DNA of 64,000 nucleotides from Fomes fomentarius. Its lineage: Eukaryota > Basidiomycota > Agaricomycetes > Polyporales > Polyporaceae. Positions within the stretch are counted from its first letter, which is position 1. Each line of letters begins with the position of its first letter. This document shows, piece by piece, positions 21,201-30,479 of the stretch. The translations under genes and the position numbers were made by a program. Location of the stretch: contig JABYQN010000011.1 in the NCBI GenBank assembly GCA_022606135.1, forward strand, positions 2,232,001 through 2,296,000. The letters are read 5' to 3'. The notes beneath the pieces were generated by a model that was not told the origin of the DNA, searched no databases, and saw nothing but the letters and a program-made list of their open reading frames with translations.

Positions 21201-24200
21201 TGGCCCACGTTGCGTTCTGGCGCAGGTTCGCTGCATTTCCAAAGACGAAGAGCCCATGTTTAGCGCGGGAAAGGGCGACATTGATACGGTTAGAGCTCTA
21301 GAGGATAACATGAGGCGCTGCCTACAAAGTCGATGCGCAGGCGGTAGGACAAACCTTGAGAAATCCGATAGACCCAGAACTTGAATCGATCTGCCCCGAG
21401 TTTCGCACCAGTGAAACGATTACAATTTTCGCTTCTTGGCCCTGGAAGATGTCGACCGTGCCCAGACGGACCTGCGAATGACAAGTGGTCAGCTTGTCTG
21501 AGTAAACACAACCGCACTAACGATCGATGAACTCACATGCTTTCCGACGTTGACCTCTTCATACTCAATATCGTTCGACTCTTCCATTCCTTGCCGGGCA
21601 AGCTGCTCCGCGTCTCGCTCGTCGACAGCAACAGCTATCTTGAGATCGCGCAACGCAGCCCGAACCTTCGTCAATTGGCCAAGGTATGCACACAGCACCG
21701 CGATGTCTCCGGGACCACTGTACAGGCCTTGACGGAGGAAATACAAGACAAGGTCACGGATCATCTGAACCTAAAGGATCGCATTAAATGACTAGCTGCC
21801 AATGCACAGGGGGCTTCGTCTTACCTCGAAGGTGTTGAATTTTGAGACAGAGTCTTCTACGCCGTTCTCCTTGTGCAGATGGTTGAAGAAGAAGACGTCC
21901 TTCTGCACACCCTGCACGGCGGGATACCTGAAGACAAGTTCGTTGTCTTCGAGCGTCGGGTAGAGAATTTCGCTGCATTGATGATGCCCTCAGCAATAGG
22001 AGACGTAGCTTCGACGACCAGAGACTAACCGGATAAAATGCGAGATGGTTGGGCGCATCCTGCGTTGGACGTTGATTTGAGACATCGGATATCCAGTATT
22101 CGACAATCGCTCCATGAGGGAACGGTCCAACTTGTAGAGCTCGTTTCCGATCGCGCTATCCATGGACAGTGCTGAAGCAGACGTTAGATATCGACGAGTA
22201 CGTGAGGAGCAGGTGCTGAAAATATGACTTACCATATGTTGCCAAAGAAGGGCGAAGTTGACGTGGGTCTCCAATACAGATCAGATGGCGGACTGTGCGC
22301 AGCTGTAAGTGAATCGTCATCACCACTTGCAGATGGCACTCACCTGATGGCACGAGCGACGCCAAAATGTGTGCCTCGAGAACTTGTCCCGCTTCTTCTA
22401 CCATAAGAACTTTGGGTGCTATACTCTGCGGACATCATCAGACGTGTCAGATACTCATCCACCAACCGAACGACCTACGCTAAGCAGCGAAGTCAAAGAT
22501 GCCGCGCCTACAAATGCACATCAGTATACGGCTCGCAGCTGAATGGCCAAGGTCAAAGCACCTGTTGTAGTACACGCTATGAGATCTGTACTGCTTAGAA
22601 TACGCCGCCGAATCTATCGAAGCATGGTCTTAGAGCAACATCACCTACTACAAGGCGAACATACCTCGTCTCGCATTTCATCGTACTCCTTGCATGCTTC
22701 CTTGTACTCCGCTTTCAGACGGGTGTACTGATCAAGCTTTGAAGTGTACGCCATGTTCCGGATCCTCTTCTCCCATTCAGCGGCGAGGCGTGTGCGCTCA
22801 GGTGCAGACATGGCCCACACGTTCGCAAACCGGAGAAGTGGTTCTAGAGGCCTATTCTGGCTGGGTACTGGTGGCGTTTGTCCACCAAATCCTAGCGATG
22901 CGAAGAATGCGGGTGGGTCAGTGAGTAACGAGAATTGTGTGACCTTGAGGTCGGCTGCTACATGCGCCTGCACGCGCTCATTCTCCTTCTCCTTTCCCTT
23001 TCCCTTGTTCGCCTGTGGTGACTTGACGATGGGCTTCTGCTGTACGAATTGAAGATCGAGTGCCTGCCGCCAGAAACCGTACAGCGTCCGCGAAACGGAG
23101 GACTGGACGACCGTCTGCTGACTCTTCCCCTTCTTCCCGTGCTTTACCTCTTGAAACTCGCCCTCCTGCTCCTCCTCCAGCCACTTCAATTTCGCGAATT
23201 CCGCAATCCAAAAAGGTGGTAACCGGATCGAGTCAGCGTGCACCGGGTAGTGGATGTCGAGATACTTCTCGATCTCCGACCAAGTCAAGAGTGGGAGCCG
23301 GATAGATGTCATGGTCTTCGTCATCTCCTCCTCGAGTCTCTTCATGACGCCGTACTGACGCTTGATCGAACGGTCGAGCGTCGGTGCGGTGGCGAGCCGT
23401 TCGAGTTTGTCCAGCGTATACTCTGAGATGCGCTCGTCAGACGAACGTGTGCCGAGACGGACAATCTTCTGTGTGATCTCCGCGTCGAGAACGGAGGTGA
23501 CCATGTGGTCGAGAGCGTGGTTTGTGTAAGCAATAAGCACTATACAGTACGAGAATGCATTAGCGTAATGAACAGCGACAGTCGAATGGAAGCTTGCGCT
23601 TACCAATCGGCTTGATCTTGCTAGAGAATAGTACGCGAAGGATCTCCTTTGCGGTGTAGCTCTATTGTATAGCGGAACGTCAAGACGAATGCGTAAACAA
23701 AATGGTTCCAACACGTGCCTTGCCAGTGCCGGGCGGTCTGTGATTCGTGAATATCGAGTCAGGAACCGCAAAGCTGAGATGATATATGAACATACCCTTG
23801 TATGAGAGAAACCTCCCGCGTCAATGAGTCTACCACTGCCTCCGCCTGACTGGGATCGAGTACGCTGAACCTCTTCAGTTGATCCCGCGCTCTGGCAACG
23901 GCGAGCGGGTTCTTGATGTCCAGGTCGTGGATAGACGTCACGGGATTTCCCTTCTTCACCAGACACTGCAGGTTGAACCTGAAGCCAGGCACAGCCGCGT
24001 ATTTCGGTGGGAGTACTTGCACACGTTCCAAAGAGCCACCAGGCGCGATGTATCGTGAAAATGGGATCTCCGTCGGCTCCGTCGATTGCAACTTCTGGAG
24101 GAACGGTCGCACCGACTCGTACATGACACTATTGTCCACCAGCACCGCGAATGTGCCTTTAGTCATATTGAGCTGGTCGCCGCGAAGCGCCATCAACTCT

Positions 24201-26403
24201 ACCTCCGAGTCAAAGAATGACACGCGGACCTGGACACGCTCTTTCTCAAGCTTGGACGATTCGGCAATGTCCTTGCTGAACGATGCGACTACGCCCTGGT
24301 ACGCGCGGATAGTGCGGTTAGAGACAACGACCAAGACCACGAGACTGGAGCCTTGAAGCTGCCTGCTATTGTCCCAGTAGGCGTAACGCTTCTTCGCATC
24401 CTTGTCGCGCGCAGCAGCGGTGGGGGAGCATCAATGACGAGCGTGACAGTAACGCCCCGGCGAGTAGCCTCCGGCGGTCCGGCGAGGAACTCGACGTTGG
24501 TGTAGAGGCGAAAGAAGACCGAGTCGCGTCCGGAGGTGCGGTATGCTCCGCCATTCGCCCCGAGGAGAGATTCCAACTTTGTCTTGTCTTGGTTCTGTCG
24601 CCGTCCTTCCCAGATCTTGAGGAGATCGTCGTGTATGGCGGTGACAGAAGAACGAGTGGTAGATCTGATTGCACATGATCAGCAGAGGGACTTGAACGGA
24701 TGAACGAAACCTACATCAGCTCTTCACGCAGTAGTCGAAACTGGATGTCAAGGTGGCGCTCCATAGATCCCGCCGGAAGATGGTGAGGAGCTTCCGGACT
24801 GAACACAGGCATATACGGCGCAACAGGTGAGAACAGCTCCGAGTGCGTAGGAGCGATCCTGATCTGCTCTATCGCCATGAAGTCGTTGTCGTGACGTACT
24901 CCATCCGGGCGCAGCTCCCCCGGGGGATCGTACGTCTGTGCGAGCTGTGCGATACGAGCTTGACTGCGCTGCTCACGCGTGACCGTGGACTTGGGGGGCC
25001 CTTCTGGAGCCTCAACACGACACCGCTCTCGCGCTGGACAATCGCGATGAGCCGGTCGATCTCCTCGCGGATGTGGCTGATGGTGAGCCTGCGTTGCACC
25101 TCCGGCGCGGCGGTGATTGAGTCTTGGAACCGGGGTGGCACCGCAGTGACATCGCTTGCCCAAATGTCGAACCAGTCCGCTAACTCTTGCATGAACTTCG
25201 GAACGTCCGAGTAGCTGCGGATTCCGTCCTTGTAGCGATTGAAATACCTATCGACCGTATTGTGATCAACTATGGATATGCATAAGGGCACAACACTACT
25301 CACTGGAGGAATGTCGTAGACAGAGTCCTGAATACAGTCAGGCCGTCGAGGGTGTTCTGCAAGGACGGCGTAAGGTTCGGGGTGGGATCCTTCCAGCTCT
25401 TCCTCGCCATCATGGCTTCGAGACATGTCCGGATGGTTGCGAATATATGCTCGTGGTTGTTCTTAATGATCGCATATAGGATACTACACGAGCAATATTA
25501 GAGAAGGAGATGAAGAAATAAAAACACGCTCGCCCAATTACTGACTTGATATTTTTGTGCAGTGTCGACTTCAGGACGAGATCGGAAGAGACGAACTGGA
25601 AGAGGGGAAAGTAGCATCTCTGGAAAGAGAGCGCGCCTGTGTGAAACCCGATGGAAATGTCTACTGGCTCGAACCGAAGAATGTCGCCGATGCGATGAAG
25701 AGTGTTGCCCTAACCGGGACGTCAACGTAAAAGAACTAATACGAACGAACAGCATACCTTCACAACTACCTCTAGAAACTCTTGCGCGCTCGCCGTGTTC
25801 TACCAGATGCAGAAGTCTTTAGCGAATGCATTCCCATCAGAGGATGAAACACACCCATGATTTGTTTCTATCGTTGACACTCGCCAGGACTCTGACGAAC
25901 CCCTGGGCCTGGGCGGCACTATCGAAGCGGTAATTGTCGCGCAAAAATTCCTTGAGATGATTGTGCACTTCGCTCGGGTTGAGATTGTGACGTTCCTCTC
26001 GCACGGACCCAGCGCCAATGGCGAGGCCTTCGGGTGAGAAAAAGTCGAGGGCGTCATCGTCGTTGTGTGCTGCGGTAGCCTCGCCAGCTTCGCCCTGGAC
26101 ACTCGCCGCCGCACCAGCTTGCTTGACGTGGCGATACGAGCAGTCGAAGCCCCTCACGCACGCGCCAGTCGACCAGAAGAACTGACAGACGTTGCGTGGA
26201 ACACCGTTTGGGACTCTGTTGGGGGATTTGGGGGACTGAGGAGCTGGGGTTTGAGATCGACTGCGTGCGGGCGAGGACCGAGGTGATGACGAGCTACGTG
26301 ACGGGCTCAGATCGCCACGGCTGTGTAGGTACTTGCATCGATTGCCGTATCGACATCCGCCGGGGCTAGCGAAGAGCCTACATGGCCCTGGTCGTTGAGA
26401 CAT
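18273..26403 (-). CDS. ZNFX1/NFX1-type SF1 RNA helicase with CCCH, NFX1 and RZ zinc fingers
   Basis: I could trace 24 exons with agreeing phases from ATG 26403 to TAA 18275-18273, about 2,274 residues. The order is: two CX8CX5CX3H fingers (C8-H27, C73-H92) around an S/R/P-rich linker; a regulatory region with GDILRFEP, GALSFQR and VLKSTLHKNI; Walker A GPPGTGKS (about 780); LIAYTNHALDHM; DLIACTTTG; Walker B EEAG (about 1135); GDPRQLRPS; NVQRRMRPTISHF; TVDIFQGQEAKIVIVSLVR; NRINVALSRAKHG; then repeated cysteine/histidine NFX1 fingers (about 1460-1740), a RING-like block (ACGHMFTAETL...CPTCRGPI), a long helical region, and a C-terminal RZ finger (GHFYNCQNGHTF, CGGAME, CPECKAPIGG). Relatives are ZNFX1 of animals and Hrr1 of fission yeast, which act in small-RNA silencing; that role here is inference. 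Odd: two one-base frameshifts, both at C runs (near 24993-24998 and 24422-24426), and a 19-base exon. Confidence 0.95.
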
Positions 26404-28284
26404 TGAGGTCAGTGTCGACGTCTGGGATGCGGTCGGATAAGAGGCAGGACTGTATCGTAATAACTCGAGGTAGGGAGAGGATGGAGGATGAAGACAAGAA
26501 GCAGGGACCAAGATTCAGCGGTCTCTGACCTCGTATCGACACCGCCGCCCTCATGCCCTAACTGGAGGCACACCGGATCGAACCCTGTCTACTATCGCAC
26601 GCCCATAGCATCCAGCGCTTACATCAGTCTATGTCTCTGCCAGTGCCCTTTCAGATGCATTTCCTTCCCCAGAGCCCCACATCCTGTGTACCCCAACGTT
26701 CTCCCGTGCTCGGGGTCGATGTCGTCTAGGTGCATGACTACAACGAGGATCAACAGGAGAACCGCGTGACTAATATAGTACCTACCTTTCTCTGGCGGGT
26801 CGGGTGCATGTAGTCTCGCACGCAGGGGAGACGTAAGTTAGAGGACTCCTCTAGACAGGTGGGAGAGATTTTTCTCCGTTGTTCGGTGCACACCGTCGCA
26901 ATTGCTCCTGGTCAGCTCGAAGGGGGCAAGAGCGCTAGGATTAAAAACGAATCCATCAGCGCTACCGCCCGTCTCAGCACGTAGCCGTAGTACAAGTTGT
27001 CTATAACACAACAAGGAGATGCATACTCAGAGACGAATACTCAGAAATGCCTCGCGAACGCAAAAGACGTACGGGCCTGATAGGCTGCCAGTGATTGCTT
27101 CCAAGTGAGAAACCTTCGAGTCTCAGCTTAGTATGCTATGATGGTAGTTAGGTACAGTCTGATATCATGCCTGGATATGCACGCACCTCACACTTTGTAG
27201 GTTGTGATAGTGACAGTCTTACTCTGAGTTGTAGACTGGCTCCAGGATTGAAGCGCTTATCGCCACGTGGCCACCGTCATCGGGCGACAAGCGACAATGA
27301 TAAGTACGCGAATTCAACACACTCGCACAGACAATCAAAATCTCGGGTGTGCACAGTACTTCTTGGTCTGCGCTCCAAACAGTGGTCTTCCGGGCTCCAG
27401 ATGTGCATAAAAAGCAGGCGCACTACTACGTCATAGCTTGGGGGAGGTGAGACATGCATCATACCTGAAGGACGATCACCAGCGAGTTCGATTGCACGAC
27501 ACACGCAAGCCACTTTGTGTGAGACCTGGTTCAATCAGGAGAGGGAGGGCTCGGGCCTGAGCGGAGCTTGAGGCAGCATGAGAAGAAGCGGAGGTACTGA
27601 CGAGAAGAGATCGACCGCGAGTTGGTGCGTTCGAAATTACCATTGAAGCATAACTCTGCATCCGTGTTCAGACGTCCGTGTCTGTCTTGAGCAAGCACGG
27701 ATGGGACCACGAGATGGATTGTCCAAGTCAACGAGAAGCGATGTTGAACTCAACTACACGCTGTCCCCTAGTAGCACCCGACGCGATATATCAGCCCGAC
27801 CCCTATTTCGCACTGACCGCCTAAGCTAGAGGATGCAGCAAAGGTAGGAAGGTTGTCGACGACGGTTTGAGCTTGGTCGGCCAGCGCAGTCATCATAGGC
27901 CTTGGGCATCCTGGAAACGAGTTGGAGACGCAGGGCCGGGAGTTTCATAGGCCAAGAGTAGAAGGGTGAGGACGATCCGTTGGTACACGCGCGGCTGGGA
28001 GATGGCTAGTACTAGGTTTCTCGATGCTTAAGACTATCGCGAGAGCGCGGAGGTGAATGAAGACGAAGAGTGACACAATTTGAAATACAATATGGATGGA
28101 TGTCCCGCGCGTATGTGCACGTGGCACCTTTCCGCAACGCCAGGCAACACCCGAAGTTGGAACCTGAACGCAACCAAGTACCTCAGCATTGCAATTGGCT
28201 CTGAGCATATATATAGGTGCGTCAGCATGAGCTCAGATTTGCCCCCGAATTTCTTAATTTTGACCAGGACATCCCCAGGACATC
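26404..28284. other. Divergent intergenic region between helicase and ASCH genes
   Basis: About 1.9 kb separates the two divergent starts. It should hold both promoters. The only structure I see is a hairpin at 26931-26963, where AGCGCT plus AGGATT pairs with AATCC and AGCGCT across a seven-base loop. A tRNA-like B-box (GGTTCGATCC, minus strand, near 26572) is present without a credible cloverleaf. No convincing open frame. Confidence 0.5.
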
Positions 28285-28993
28285 ATGAACCTGGCAAACG
28301 TACATCAAACGAAACAGCGTGCTGAGCAAGATGAGGAGGGAGCGACTCGGAGGAGGAGGAACACAGCTCAAATTGTGGCCTCACGCGCTGACGCCATCCT
28401 CCCGATGACAGACGAGTACATGCAGCAGATCGTGCGTCGCGAAAAGACGTACGAGTTCCGACGGTACAGGATATCGTCTTCCGTCAAGCGCATCTGGTTC
28501 TACCTCAACGCGCCACGATCTGCCATCGCATACATTTGCGAGATCGACCCCGGACGCACGCGTAACCCGGGCGATCCTCCTCTCCCCGAGGACGGCGCTG
28601 GGAATCGCGAATTCAACACGTTCCACAAAGACTGGGATAGGTATGACTTCGCGTATCGAGTGCGAAGCGTGCGCAGACTGGCTGCCCCGATCAGCCTGAA
28701 GAAGATGAAGGAGGACTATGGGTTCAAGGCTGCACCGAGAGGCTTGGTATACGTGCCTCCTTCCATGTCCGAAGATGTCTCGCTGGACGGACAGAAACTG
28801 CTGTGGTGTGTCGATGACGAAGAGACCGCCGGTTCAAAAGGACAGGCACAGCAGACGCAATCAGGAAAGAGGAGGGCCGACACGCCCAGCGCAGATGAAC
28901 CGCCGGCGAAGCAGAACAAAACCGCAACGGCATCGTATGTCGGGGTGCTCCTTCTCTTATATTTGGTACTGACGTCTCTTGGATAGGTCGTAA
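28285..28993 (+). CDS. Small ASCH/PUA-like domain protein
   Basis: Exon 1 is 28285-28934; a 52-base intron (GTATGT donor, ACTGAC branch point, ATAG acceptor) is followed by a seven-base last exon 28987-28993 ending in TAA, for 218 residues. Without splicing the frame would run on through a hydrophobic tail that looks unnatural. Residues about 38-90 (ILPMTDEYMQQIVRREKTYE, FRRYRISSSVKRIWFY, SAIAYICEI) match the shape of an ASCH/EVE PUA-like fold: a start strand, a helix with the I..G/R.K pattern, then a basic strand and a pair of hydrophobic strands. Such domains bind RNA or modified bases. The C-terminal third is hydrophilic, with GKRRADTPSADEPPAKQNK as a likely nuclear signal. It is divergent from the helicase gene. 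Family assignment rests on pattern recognition only. Confidence 0.75.
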
Positions 28994-29016
28994 TCATCTG
29001 GTAGCAAGTTGATAAC

Positions 29017-29965
29017 CTAGGCGCTATATATCCTCCTACGGCCTACTTGTTCACCAGATCGCGCATATGAATCGCGCCCAACTGTAAAGCATCTCTCCGC
29101 GTGAATAGCATGTGCATGTAATAGCATGTGCATGTAATGCATGCTATAGGGACGGAAGAGACGGTAAGGCTCTCGGATCCAGAGGTCAACCTCTTTGCAC
29201 AGGATCGACAAGTCTCTGCCTTCTTCCTTGAATTTGGAGTACCACAGCATGTACTCCAGTCCGTCTCGGCAGAGGTAGTCATAAGCATCTTTGAGCAGAT
29301 ACAGGGACTTTGAGAGCTTTAATCCCGACCAGTCTGTGATTAAGGGCGTGTAGACAATTAGGAGCGGTTTCCTCAGATTGCGCCACAGCAATTGCTCCTG
29401 CCAGAACTCGTAGTCGGAGCCGCAGATCTAGACATACTCATTCGCGCTCGAGGCAATCGTAATGAAGACCAGATTGAAGAGCTGGTAGTTGAAGGGGATG
29501 TGGTGGCACTCAGAATGGCAAAGGAGACGGAGAACCGTCCATGCTCCGGACAGAGGAAGTTCACACCTTGTAGACGTTCCCCTGCCATTTTTGTCCACTC
29601 TGAGCATACAGTTCCGGCTCGCAAGGCAATCTTCGCCGAAGATGGTGCAAGTGAGATGCCGAGGGACTCGCGTTCACGCATGAGCATATCCCGAATGACT
29701 TCGGGTATACGCGGTAGGCCTCTCAGAGACATGCGCATCTGGTAGCCCACTGCCTTGCGGGACTCTTTTTCAGAGAATCGTGGTAGTCGTCGATTTGGGC
29801 GAACAGCTTCCCCGTGTGGCGGAAACCACGCTCGTACACGACATCGATTATTGTATGCGCGCATGCGTTGCTCATCCTTGGCGTTGTCACCGTGTCCCAC
29901 AGGTCGAGCGTGATGCATGGTTTGAGTCCTGTATCTTTCAAGTATTTCGCAAGCGCGAAGGGTGA
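29017..29965 (-). pseudogene. Decayed gene with a KLSKS (KMSKS-like) signature
   Basis: Protein-like blocks lie in order on the minus strand but in different frames. 29965-29760 reads FALAKYLKDTGLKPCITLDL, WDTVTTPRMSNACAHTIIDV and GKLFAQIDDYHDSL, then a TGA (29725-29723). Further on, around 29600, CEPELYAQSGQKWQGNVYK and ELPLSGAWTVLRLLCHSE follow in other frames. The last block, 29540-29130, reads HHIPFNYQLFNLVF, then a TAG (29430-29428), then GSDYEFWQEQLLWRNL, VYTPLITDWSGLKLSKSLYL and DLWIREPYRLFRPY. GLKLSKS resembles the KMSKS loop of class I aminoacyl-tRNA synthetases and related nucleotidylyl transferases, but no HIGH motif is evident, so the relation is tentative. At least two stops and several frame changes make it a pseudogene. 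Confidence 0.55.
29107..29140 (+). repeat. 16-base tandem duplication
   Basis: AGCATGTGCATGTAAT occurs twice in a row and is followed by a partial third unit. It lies at the 3' end of the KLSKS pseudogene, a typical slippage product. Confidence 0.8.
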
Positions 29966-30094
29966 GAGAGAACCACATCAGGAGCGGCCTTGTCAGGGGA
30001 TGAATCAAAAGTGTTAGTAGACATGACTGTGGTGTTCGACATATGGATATTACTAATTCACACTCTCTGCTAGAAGTGATAGGTCCAGCCATTA

Positions 30095-30290
30095 CCGAGG
30101 AGGCGACTCGTATGGACGTGTACTAGAGAACTTGATGCGCGACAGATAGCCCTTATTGCGTAGCGGTGTTCCAATGATAGAGAAGTGACAAGGTAGCTTG
30201 AGATACATCACCGAGGCAATACGGACGAGTACCAAACTTGAAGAAGCTAAGGCGCGACAGATCACCCTTATTGTGTAGCAGTGTTCCACG
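30095..30290 (+). repeat. Tandem repeat, period about 115 bases, two units
   Basis: Unit 1 ends with GCGACAGATAGCCCTTATTG followed by CGTAGCGGTGTTCCA; unit 2 has GCGACAGATCACCCTTATTG followed by TGTAGCAGTGTTCCA. The upstream parts (ACCGAGG...GTAC...ACTTGA) also align. No coding frame is apparent. Confidence 0.7.
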
Positions 30291-30479
30291 CGAGACGATC
30301 TACTAGCATGGGGGTATGTTTACTGCTCACGCTAGTGATGCCTTCTGTCCGCGCTCGACCTACACGTCGAGGGCCCACGTGGACCGTGGATGAACTAACC
30401 CCAGCCCTGTAAGTACCTGCAGCTGCGTGTCCATTCACGGCACGGGGCCTGACTCGGAGTATCTGCGTGAGACGAGGAT

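Noticed and set aside
26505..26600. tRNA-like sequence with a GGTTCGATCC B-box on the minus strand near 26572
   Set aside because: The acceptor, D and anticodon stems cannot be folded with proper lengths; at best a decayed tRNA.
29830..29920. HAD-phosphatase motif I (TLDLWDTVT) in the minus-strand pseudogene
   Set aside because: No motifs II-IV follow, and the downstream KLSKS context does not fit a HAD fold.
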